A stretch of 9,380 bases of DNA from Thermoplasmata archaeon (GTDB lineage: Archaea > Thermoplasmatota > Thermoplasmata > Lutacidiplasmatales > UBA184). The stretch lies in assembly GCA_030042955.1 (NCBI GenBank), contig JASHYQ010000256.1, positions 1-9,380 on the forward strand. Direction: 5' to 3'. Positions 1 to 6,400 of this stretch are shown here, piece after piece (the first letter of the stretch is position 1; the number at the start of each line of letters is the position of its first letter). Below the pieces are notes generated by a model. The model had not been told where the DNA came from, searched no databases, and saw only the letters and a list, made by a program, of their open reading frames with translations. The position numbers and the translations under genes are program-made.

Positions 1-227
1 CCGACACGAGAAGTAACCGCGTCCTGGCCTGCGCCCCCTGCAACTCGAGCAAGGGCGACCGAGATGCCATCGCGTGGTTTCGATCTCGTCAGGGGATGGA
101 GATTCCTCGACTCGTCTCGGGGAAGTATCTGAAGCTGACCTACGAGGTGTGGAAGGCTGACGGGACTCTAGACAAGCCGTTGACCGACGAGGACCGGGCC
201 CTTTTGTCGGGCCTAAGAGTCGAATAG
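1..227 (+). CDS. HNH endonuclease, C-terminal fragment (5' end outside window)
   Basis: The frame is open from the window edge and ends at TAG 225-227, so only about 74 C-terminal residues are visible. Near its start it reads N-R-V-L-A-C-A-P-C-N-S-S-K-G-D, the second half of an HNH nuclease domain: a C-x-x-C-N zinc/structural pair, the final Asn of the HNH motif, then the usual K-G-D and a following W. HNH enzymes of this type cut DNA with a metal ion in a beta-beta-alpha fold. The first His and the N-terminal half lie off the left edge. The tail after the motif (about 50 residues, hydrophilic, no membrane segment) is typical of small stand-alone HNH proteins. Whether this is a restriction enzyme, a mobile-element nuclease or a domesticated HNH cannot be told from this piece. 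The family call is fairly secure; the role is unknown. Confidence 0.75.
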   Translation, partial: DTRSNRVLACAPCNSSKGDRDAIAWFRSRQGMEIPRLVSGKYLKLTYEVWKADGTLDKPLTDEDRALLSGLRVE

Positions 228-257
228 GTCGAATCGCGTCCCTTGCTTCTGGCCGGC

Positions 258-282
258 CCCGCGTACTGAGCGGGCTACTTTT
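258..282 (+). terminator. Possible terminator after the HNH gene
   Basis: A 5-bp GC stem (CCCGC 258-262 with GCGGG 270-274, 7-nt loop) is followed by TTTT at 279-282, about 30 bp after the HNH stop codon. The position fits a transcript end. The stem is short and the T-run weak, so this is only a suggestion. Confidence 0.25.
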
Positions 283-582
283 CCACGCGTATGGGGTGAT
301 TTCCGCCCACCCGCAACCGTCCGGTTCCGAGCCCCCGCGACGGCTCCTTGGCTCGACCAAGAGGTCGACCAAAGTGAACCTCTAACGAGAAGCCAGGGCG
401 CTCCTTCGCCGTCGACTCGGTCGGATTTACCGTCGCTCGCCGGAGTGACGTGGAAGGTCGCAACTGGTTCTGGTGCTTGGGCTGCTGTCGCCTGCGGTGA
501 CCCATGGGTCGCTCACCACGACTTCTCGATAGACAGACGCGGCAATCCGTGCGTTCTCCCCTCCGTACGGATGGCGAGCGCC
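283..582. other. Gene-poor spacer with short inverted repeats
   Basis: I find no protein-like frame or recognisable RNA gene here. The one 76-codon minus-strand frame (275-505) is rich in Arg, Pro and Gln with no motif or hydrophobic core. Short inverted repeats are present: CTTGG/CCAAG around 350-362, AGAGGT/ACCTCT around 361-384, the perfect 12-bp palindrome GACCCATGGGTC at 499-510 inside a wider GGTGA/TCACC arm (496-517), and ATCCGT/ACGGAT around 545-572. They could be operator sites or parts of an RNA fold, but the high GC content makes chance stems common. Confidence 0.4.
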
Positions 583-588
583 TTTACG
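583..588 (+). promoter_or_regulatory. TATA-like box for the P-loop protein
   Basis: TTTAC lies in otherwise GC-rich sequence about 32 bp before the ATG at 617, which would give a leader of only a few bases. There is no Shine-Dalgarno match before the ATG, consistent with short-leader archaeal initiation. The box is weak in sequence. Confidence 0.35.
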
Positions 589-616
589 CGCGGGGAGGGT
601 CTACCCCGCCGTTGAA

Positions 617-1153
617 ATGCCCTGCTCGACGTTGATCCGGGGACCCCTAGGGGTCGGGAAGTCCACCGTAGCCGCTGCTCTGGCTGGTACGATAGGTGCG
701 CAGCACATCTCCATCGACCGGCTACTCGAGGAACACGATCTCGAGGAGTGGGACGAGGACAGGATCTCCTTGCGGAGCTTCCTGAGCGCCAACGCGATCG
801 CGGTCGACCAAGCCCGGCCGGCGCTGGACGCCGGGCGACCCGTGGTCTTCGACGGGTGTTTCTATTGGCGAGAGCAGCTCGACGACCTCGTCCGGCGGCT
901 TGGCGGGGGGCTGCTGGTCTTTACGCTGGAGGCCCCCTTGTCCGTCTGCGTCGAGCGGGATAGGACACGACCTCTGCCACGAGAGGGGGCGATGCCGCGG
1001 GGCGGAGACCAGCAGGGAGAACAGGCAGCAAAAGACGTCTACAAGCTGGTCACCGACGTCCGCTACAGGCTACCCATTGACGCCTCGGGCCCTGTGGAAG
1101 AGACGGTAGCCGCGATCCTGAGGCATCTGCCGAAGCCGGCCGCGGATGACTGA
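617..1153 (+). CDS. P-loop NTPase, small-molecule-kinase-like (AAA family ATPase annotation class)
   Basis: This 178-residue soluble protein opens with a perfect Walker A motif, G-P-L-G-V-G-K-S-T at residues 9-17, straight after a hydrophobic first strand. D34 in I-S-I-D-R is placed where kinases of the shikimate/adenylylsulfate/gluconate type have a substrate- or Mg-binding Asp. V-V-F-D-G at 76-80 is the second core strand and resembles their Walker B-like strand. E-R-D-R-T-R-P around 113-119 fits the Arg-rich LID region that closes over ATP. Length and motif order match nucleoside-kinase-fold proteins that phosphorylate a small molecule, but nothing visible identifies the substrate. The ATG is the first in frame and sits 31-34 bp after a TATA-like box. 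The gene converges with the glyoxalase-fold gene on the other strand, 42 bp away, with no operon partner. A toxin-like or RNA-repair kinase cannot be excluded. Confidence 0.8.
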   Translation: MPCSTLIRGPLGVGKSTVAAALAGTIGAQHISIDRLLEEHDLEEWDEDRISLRSFLSANAIAVDQARPALDAGRPVVFDGCFYWREQLDDLVRRLGGGLLVFTLEAPLSVCVERDRTRPLPREGAMPRGGDQQGEQAAKDVYKLVTDVRYRLPIDASGPVEETVAAILRHLPKPAADD

Positions 1154-1195
1154 ATCGAGCGGCTTGACTCCGAGGGGGGCGCACGAACTCCTGCC

Positions 1196-1624
1196 TCATG
1201 GGCCGTCCTCGACCTGGAGTTGAGGGTTCCAGGCGATCTCCCACAGGTGTCCGTCCGGGTCCTGGAAGTAGCCCGCGTAGCCCCCCCAGAACGTCGGCGC
1301 GGCCGCTTTCGTGATCCGGGCGCCTGCCCTCTTCGCCTGCGTCATCACTTCGTTCACTTCCTCCCGAGTGTTGACGTTGTGACCGACGGTCAACTCGGTC
1401 GAGCTTCTCGGCTGTTCAGGGACGGTCGCATCCCAGGCGATCTCCTTGCGCGGATAGAGCGCGAGCATCAGGCTCCCCTGGAGGGGGAAGAAGACGACCG
1501 CTCCATGCTCGAGCTCGGTCCCAACGATCCCTTCCGACCTCAGCCCTAGCCCGTCTCGGTAGAAGCGCAGGGCACGCTCTAGGTCGTCTACTCCAAGGGT
1601 CAGTACGGTCACGCGGGGCCTCAT
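1196..1624 (-). CDS. VOC (glyoxalase/bleomycin-resistance fold) family protein
   Basis: This 142-residue protein has the paired beta-alpha-beta-beta-beta layout of the vicinal oxygen chelate superfamily. The first half opens T-V-L-T-L-G-V-D-D-L-E-R-A-L-R-F-Y-R-D-G-L-G-L (about 6-28). The second half contains G-H-N-V (81-84) and ends with F-Q-D-P-D-G-H-L-W-E-I (120-130), the classic closing motif. H82 and E129 occupy two of the usual four metal-ligand places; the first-strand position is Thr instead of His, so metal binding may be altered. F-W-G-G-Y-A-G-Y-F is a feature I recall from a widespread bacterial VOC subgroup, hinting at bacterial origin. The substrate cannot be predicted: the fold serves lyases, dioxygenases and drug-binding proteins. 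It lies downstream of, and on the same strand as, a second VOC gene with a 65-bp gap, so the two may be co-transcribed. The family is secure, the function open. Confidence 0.9.
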   Translation of the reverse strand: MRPRVTVLTLGVDDLERALRFYRDGLGLRSEGIVGTELEHGAVVFFPLQGSLMLALYPRKEIAWDATVPEQPRSSTELTVGHNVNTREEVNEVMTQAKRAGARITKAAAPTFWGGYAGYFQDPDGHLWEIAWNPQLQVEDGP

Positions 1625-1689
1625 GGCCCACGAAGTCCCCCGCTGCGGTTCTTAGCCTCCCTAGGAGGGGATGAAACGGTGGTGTCCGC

Positions 1690-2025
1690 TCACTCTTGGG
1701 TCAACCAGAATTCGTTCCCGTCCGGGTCCAGGAACTTTGCGACCGTCCCCCAAGGCAACTTCTTGGCTGGCTCGGAAAAGATGACCCCTTTCTTCTTGAG
1801 CTCGGTCTCCAAGCTCGCGACGTCCTTCGCGGTGAACCCGATCCCCGTGTTGCCCTTCTCCAGGGGCTGCGTCTCGCAGAGGTGGAGCGTCACGTTCGCT
1901 CCCTTCGGGGCTACCGTGATCCAGTGGTCCTCGTCCTCCCTCAGTTCGAAGCCGAGCGTTTCGGTGTACCACGTCTTGGCTTTCTTCGCGTCCGACACCA
2001 CGACCGCCACGTCCGAGAACTTCAT
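1690..2025 (-). CDS. VOC (glyoxalase/bleomycin-resistance fold) family protein, second copy
   Basis: This 111-residue protein has one VOC module: M-K-F-S-D-V-A-V-V-V-S-D (1-12), W-Y-T-E-T-L-G-F-E-L (19-28), a middle strand T-L-H-L-C-E (46-51), G-I-G-F-T-A-K-D-V (61-69) and the closing F-L-D-P-D-G-N-E-F-W-L (98-108). The frame is open to an ATG at 2067, but the family start is the internal ATG at 2025. That start is also supported by a TATA-like GTATTGAA (plus-strand reading) centred 25 bp upstream, which would give a leaderless message. Two usual metal-ligand places hold non-ligands: D5 on strand 1 is often His, and the G-I-G-F stretch lacks the usual His. E51 and E105 remain. It may therefore bind a ligand rather than catalyse a metal-dependent reaction. 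It diverges from the membrane-protein gene at 2252. The relation to its VOC neighbour is at fold level; sequence identity looks low. Confidence 0.88.
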   Translation of the reverse strand: MKFSDVAVVVSDAKKAKTWYTETLGFELREDEDHWITVAPKGANVTLHLCETQPLEKGNTGIGFTAKDVASLETELKKKGVIFSEPAKKLPWGTVAKFLDPDGNEFWLTQE

Positions 2026-2046
2026 GAGGCGCGGGAACCGACGAGA

Positions 2047-2054
2047 GTATTGAA
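2047..2054 (-). promoter_or_regulatory. TATA-like box for the 2025 VOC gene
   Basis: Read on the minus strand this is TTCAATAC, an A/T-rich island centred about 25 bp before the ATG at 2025. That is the spacing expected when archaeal transcription begins at the start codon. It favours 2025 over the longer frame start at 2067, which would lie upstream of the box. Confidence 0.5.
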
Positions 2055-2212
2055 CGTCTTTCCACACGCTCCCTCGAGCGCGAGGGTCTTGGTCCGTCCC
2101 GTGGAGGGGCGACCCCTAGCAGGGACCCGTGACTTGCCCTCGGCCGGCCCTTGGTCCGGGCGGAAGCCCCGGGGTCCCCGCGTGCGGTCCCGGGTCGCTC
2201 GGACGTGACAGG

Positions 2213-2218
2213 TTTATC
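2213..2218 (+). promoter_or_regulatory. TATA box for the DUF308-like gene
   Basis: TTTATC in ACAGGTTTATCGG stands out clearly from its GC-rich surroundings and lies about 37 bp before the ATG at 2252, predicting a leader of about 10 bases. It sits in the divergent region shared with the minus-strand VOC gene and is among the best promoter candidates in the window. Confidence 0.6.
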
Positions 2219-2251
2219 GGCGAACGAGGATTGCGCAGGAACGGGGAATCC

Positions 2252-2530
2252 ATGTCAGCTTCTGTGCCGAAACTTCCGACGTGGTACCGCGCCTTGGCCG
2301 TGGTCGTGGGAATCCTTTCGATAGTGGTCGCACTGATCGTGTTGGTCGAGCCGTTGCTCGCCCTCTGGGTCCTGATTCTCTTGCTTGCGCTCGGACTGCT
2401 GTTCGTCGGCATGGACCGACTGGTGGCAGGGATCACGGGTCATCCCATGGTGCATGTGTTTCCGGTCCTAGCCGTGAAGGAGCGTCCGGAGGCGGGCACT
2501 CCCCCGGCGTCGCCCCCGGCGACGCCCTGA
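2252..2530 (+). CDS. Small membrane protein, two helices, DUF308/HdeD-like half
   Basis: This 92-residue protein has a short polar N-terminus, two strongly hydrophobic segments (about 13-32 and 36-56) and a cytosolic-looking Pro/Ala-rich tail. The spacing R-A-L-A-V-V-V-G-I-L ... E-P ... L-G-L-L-F-V-G-M-D-R-L-V-A-G resembles one two-helix unit of DUF308/HdeD proteins, which carry such units in tandem (six helices in HdeD). Only one unit is present, so it would be a minimal or oligomeric form. HdeD is linked to acid stress in bacteria; transferring that role here is inference. The ATG was chosen because it follows a clear TATA box by about 37 bp and a GGGG stretch by a few bases. The longer upstream frame has Gly/Pro/Arg-rich sequence typical of non-coding DNA and would start before the promoter. 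Confidence 0.7.
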   Translation: MSASVPKLPTWYRALAVVVGILSIVVALIVLVEPLLALWVLILLLALGLLFVGMDRLVAGITGHPMVHVFPVLAVKERPEAGTPPASPPATP

Positions 2531-2879
2531 GGCGCCCGGCTCGTCCGACCGCACCGAGGCACGGGAACGCGACGCCCCCGGGCGCTGCGTGCGGTTTCGG
2601 ATCGGAGCGGGCGCACGTCCGCCTTCCGCAGCGGATCGCTCCTCCGCGCGGGGGCGTCGCCCGAAGACCTGTCGAGCCATCCGACCAACCTTTGGAGAGA
2701 AACGCGAGTCGGCTCGGTGAGCCCTCGGACCACGTCGGAGAAGCCCACCCCCGGCCGCGCGGAGACCCGGAGGCGTTCGCAGGCCGGTCTCTCCAGAGAG
2801 ATGGTCGTGGAACCGATGTGTCCATGCACCGGTAAGCATGGATATGACCCTGGCACGATCGCCGGGGGGTCCCTTCGCC
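2531..2879. other. Gene-poor region with strong potential RNA stems
   Basis: No defensible gene here. Several frames are open because of the GC content. The best is a GTG-start minus-strand frame (2440-2856, 138 codons), but it overlaps the membrane-protein gene in antisense and shows no domain. Two structures stand out. One is a nested stem: CGGA 2598-2601 with TCCG 2643-2646, GGAGCG 2604-2609 with CGCTCC 2637-2642, and GGCG 2610-2613 with CGCC 2620-2623 inside. The other is the hairpin at 2817-2846 listed separately. I could not match tRNA, 5S rRNA, RNase P RNA or SRP RNA signatures. Confidence 0.4.
2817..2846. repeat. Strong hairpin / inverted repeat upstream of the thiamine-binding gene
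   Basis: TCCATGC (2821-2827) pairs perfectly with GCATGGA (2836-2842) around the 8-nt loop ACCGGTAA. One T-A and three G-T pairs can extend the stem to 11 bp. It lies about 65 bp before the ATG of the downstream gene and about 35 bp before that gene's TATA-like box. It is therefore outside the likely leader and could be an operator or part of another transcript. Confidence 0.5.
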
Positions 2880-2887
2880 GATTAGTA
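2880..2887 (+). promoter_or_regulatory. TATA-like box for the MTH1187-family gene
   Basis: GATTAGTA is an A/T-rich island centred about 26 bp before the ATG at 2910, predicting a leaderless message. No Shine-Dalgarno sequence lies before that ATG, which agrees. Confidence 0.5.
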
Positions 2888-2909
2888 CGGCACCGCTCTC
2901 CCGCGAACC

Positions 2910-3227
2910 ATGCCGCGTCCTAAGAGCCGGGTCATCGCGGACGTTTCCATCTACCCGATCGGGGAAGGGACCAGCCTAGGGAAGTACGTGAGAGCCGCAA
3001 TACGCGCCATGGAGCGGGTGCGGGGTCTGCGTCTCGTGCCGGGAGCGATGTCGACGGTCGTCGAAGCCGGAGACCTATCGACGATCTTGCGAGCCGTCAA
3101 GAATGCGAACAACGCCGTGCGGCGGATGGGGGCAAGGCGGATCGCCATCTACCTGAGAGTCGACCACCGGTTGGACAAACGGGAGACCATCGAGTACAAG
3201 GTTCGCAGCGCGACCGCCCGGCGCTGA
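2910..3227 (+). CDS. MTH1187 family thiamine-binding protein (DUF77)
   Basis: This 105-residue protein matches the compact ferredoxin-like MTH1187/YkoF-type family (DUF77). V-I-A-D-V-S-I-Y-P-I-G-E-G-T-S-L-G-K-Y-V (8-27) is the hallmark first strand and helix, where family members read P-x-G-x-G-T-S-x-x-x-Y-V. M-S-T-V-V-E-A-G-D-L (47-56) corresponds to the M-x-T-x-I-E-G strand. M-G-A-R-R-I and R-V-D-H-R-L-D-K (about 73-90) match the last helix and strand. Family members are about 100 residues, form tetramers and bind thiamine or a related compound, and are common in methanogens and other archaea. The protein is soluble with no signal peptide, and its exact role (carrier, sensor or salvage) is not settled for the family. 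It is probably a single-gene, leaderless transcript. A basic tail S-A-T-A-R-R closes it. Confidence 0.92.
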   Translation: MPRPKSRVIADVSIYPIGEGTSLGKYVRAAIRAMERVRGLRLVPGAMSTVVEAGDLSTILRAVKNANNAVRRMGARRIAIYLRVDHRLDKRETIEYKVRSATARR

Positions 3228-3455
3228 GAAGGGCAGATTCTAGGCCGGGGGCGCGGTCACGCCCGCCGGGATGCTCGCTGACAGATCGACCTGGACCACC
3301 CGGTCTAGGTCGTCGAGAGTGGGACGGTGTAGTGCGCGTCCGGTCAGGAAGCTGCCACTGATGGGAAGAAGGGGCTGGCGGCGTCCCGAGGCATTCCCAG
3401 CCTCGAAGGCCGCAACTCTGATTGCGTGCTCAGAGTAGTGCGCGTTCTCTCGAGG

Positions 3456-3483
3456 AAAAACCCCCCTCCGAGGCGCCCCTCGG
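3456..3483 (-). terminator. Intrinsic-type terminator of the propeller gene
   Basis: Read on the minus strand, CCGAGG, loop GGCG and CCTCGG form a perfect 6-bp stem with a 4-nt loop, starting 5 bases after the stop codon. A G-run and then TTTTT (plus-strand AAAAA 3456-3460) follow. Archaeal RNA polymerase stops mainly at T-runs, and the stem adds support. The placement marks the transcript end for the large surface protein. Confidence 0.6.
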
Positions 3484-3488
3484 TCGCC

Positions 3489-6400
3489 CTAGAGGGCCGT
3501 CGATCCCGAGACCGAGGCCCCACCGACCCCGAAGGCGGAAAGCGTGTAGCCGATCCCCGCGTAGGACGTCGGCGTGATGATCCAGAGAGTGTCGGCCGCG
3601 CTGAGCCCGACCGAGCCGACTCCTGAGGCGAACCCTCTCCATCCCGACGACCCGTAGGCCGCGCTCACGGTGCCGTTCGCCCCGACCAACACGGCATACC
3701 ACCCGCCCGTCACGGCCGCACACTCGGACACGGCGGCGTAGGCCCGACACGACGCGGGCGGACCCACGGTGGGCAGGGCGGTACCGTTGGGCCCCGCTAT
3801 CTTCAGGCCCAGGACGGCCGTGGCGAGACCTGCGGTAGGGGAGATCGCCAAAACGATCCCAAACTCGGTCCCGCTCCCGAAGGCCTCGGTCTCGGACATG
3901 CCGAGTTCATACGACCTCGAGGCTCCCTTCTTCGGTACGAACGTCACCACGACCGACACTGCCGTCGGCACGACCACCTTCTTCGGCGAGCCGACGCTGG
4001 TGTAGCCCGGGAGTGCACCGATCTTGTAGCGGTACGTCCCGTTCGGCAGGCCGAAGACGATCGGGCCGCCCGTCGGGCTCGACAGCGTCTCCTTCCCGAT
4101 CGTCACCGACCACGTCTCGTTCGGCGCTCCCGTCTCCGTAAACGTCACCGGGTAGTCGTAGGCAAACGTGTACGTGAGCGTCATGTTCGCATCGACGGGC
4201 CAGGGCCCGTCGACGGGTATCGAGACCTTCCCGAACGCGGCCGAGATGTTCTGGCCGCCCAGCGGGGAGACCACGGCGTAGGAGTAGTCCCCGTACACGC
4301 TAGAGCTCGTTAGGTTCACGAAGCTCTGTCGCGTCTTCGTCGTGCACGAGGTCGCGTTGTTCAGAGATACGCACCATGCCCGGTCCTTCACCAATCCCTT
4401 CTCCACGAAGGTGAACGTCAGCGTCGTCCCCCTCTCGAAGGGGACCGGTACAGAGTTCGCCCCCGACAGCGTGATGCTCGACGCCCGGGAGATCGATACG
4501 AAGTACCCTGACGGGCCCGTGACCAAGACGGGATACGACCCGTTCGCGACACCCGAGAAGCTGATCGTCGGGCTGGTGCTCCACTTGCGGCTCCCGTTGA
4601 GCACCATCGTCCAGCCGTGCTTCGCGAGGGTCTTCGCCGGTATGCCGCTCTCGGTGAAGGTCTCGGTGAACGTCTGAAGGGTGAACCGCACGGCAGGGAT
4701 CGTCGGCGACGTGCCGTTCACATTCAAGCTCCCGACCGAGTACGACGGAGCGTACCTGTGCTGGCTGGTCGCCACCGTGAAGGCGTACGTGCCGTTCGGA
4801 AGCCCGAGGCTCAGCGTCGACTGCGTCCCTCCCAGGGACGGCTCGCCGGTGACGTTCACAAACCAGTCCGTCCCCAGCGGAAGCCCCTCCTCGACGAAGC
4901 TCACGAGGTAGGCCGAGGAGAAGGTGACGTCCACCTCAAGGGGCGTGCCGTTGAGGGTGAGGTTCCCCGAGGAAGGCTCCGGCTGGAAGCCGTAGACCGG
5001 CAGGATGACGAACGAGTAGGATCCCGAGGTCTCGACGAACGAGATGGACGGCGTGGAGGAATTGTGGAAGGCTTGGCTTCCGTTCCCGGAGGTACGCGTC
5101 AAGCCAACGGCCCAGAAAGTGCCCGGCGGCAATCCTGCCTCGACGAACGTTACGGTGTTGGGGTTTGCGGAGAACGACACGCTGAGCGAGACGGCGGATC
5201 CGTTCACCACGATCGGGCCAAACGGCGCGGCGATGTACGCGTTGCCCGGGGTGGACGCGGTCGCACTATAGGTGCCGTTGGGCTCGAAGAAGGTCAGATT
5301 GGCACCGGAAGAAAAGTACGCTTCGCCGTTGGAGAGGTTCAGGCTCCAGCTGGCTCCCGGGGGCAGCCCCGTCTCCGACACTGTCACCGGGAAGCTCGAG
5401 AGATTCCCAGGGACGACCGAGACAGTGTCCGAGCCCATGTCCGCCACATAGAGGTCGCCGGTCGAGGTGTCGAACGCTGAGGGGCCCGGGATCTTGCCCA
5501 CAGGGATCGATCCGATCACCGTGTTCGAGCTGCCGTCGACAACGGTGATGCTGCCGGTCGTGCTGTTGAAGCCCGTGTCGGGACCGCACGAGACGAACAC
5601 CCGTCCGTTCGAGGGGTCGACCGCAAGAGCCCTAGGATAGATCCCCACCGGGAGCGTCCCCAGGAGCGAGTCGTTGGCGGGGTCGATCACCGAAAGATTG
5701 CCTTGACAAAAGTCGCACCCGCTGTGCGAGTGGTCCGTCGAGTACAGGTAGCCGTTCACCGGATCGTAGGTAAGACCGGCCGGCAGGTTGCCCGGAGGTG
5801 GCGTTATGGATCCGACGATCTTGTTGGTACTACCGTCGATCACCGTAATGTTGCCCCAACTAGGTTCGGCAACGTACAGATGGCCGTTCGTCGGATCGAC
5901 CGCCAGAGCGGACGGACCCCCGTTCGCAGGGATGGCCGTCAAGATGCTGTCGTTGGACGGGTCGATGGCCAGGATAGCTCCGACGTTCGGTTCGCTCACG
6001 TAGACGAGGCCGTTGTTGGGATCGAAGACCGCAGCCGTCGGGTTGTCGACCCCCGAGGTGATCTCGGAAACTACGGAGTCGTTTGTGACGTTGATCACCG
6101 TAATCTCGGACGGGCAGCAGGGCGTGTACTCGGGCACGAAGAGCTGGTCGTTCAGGGTGTCCAGGGCTAGGCCCTCGGGATCTGGGAGCCCCACCACCGT
6201 CGCCTCGACCGAGTCGTTCGACAGGCTCACCACCGAGAGACTCCCCGAACCGGTGCCCCCCGAGCCATCATTCGCTACGTAGAGGCGCCCGGCCGCGCCG
6301 TCCAGAGCCAGGGCGTCGGGAGTGGGACCAACGGTGATCGTCGCAGGGTCGGACGGAGAGGAAGTCGAGGCTACGCTGATGGAAGTAGGGCGGGGAACGG

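Noticed and set aside
275..505. Minus-strand 76-codon frame in the left spacer
   Set aside because: Low-complexity Arg/Gln/Pro sequence, no motif, no promoter-like island at the right distance.
2026..2067. Fourteen-residue extension of the second VOC protein from ATG 2067
   Set aside because: The VOC family start and the TATA-like box both point to the internal ATG at 2025.
2281..2835. Plus-strand frame of 184 codons overlapping the DUF308-like gene
   Set aside because: It overlaps a two-helix membrane protein that has a promoter in place; the composition is non-protein-like.
4617..5480. Plus-strand frame of 287 codons inside the large surface-protein gene
   Set aside because: It is antisense to a well-supported propeller/repeat protein, is extremely Arg/Gly-rich and shows no motif; long antisense frames are expected at this GC content.
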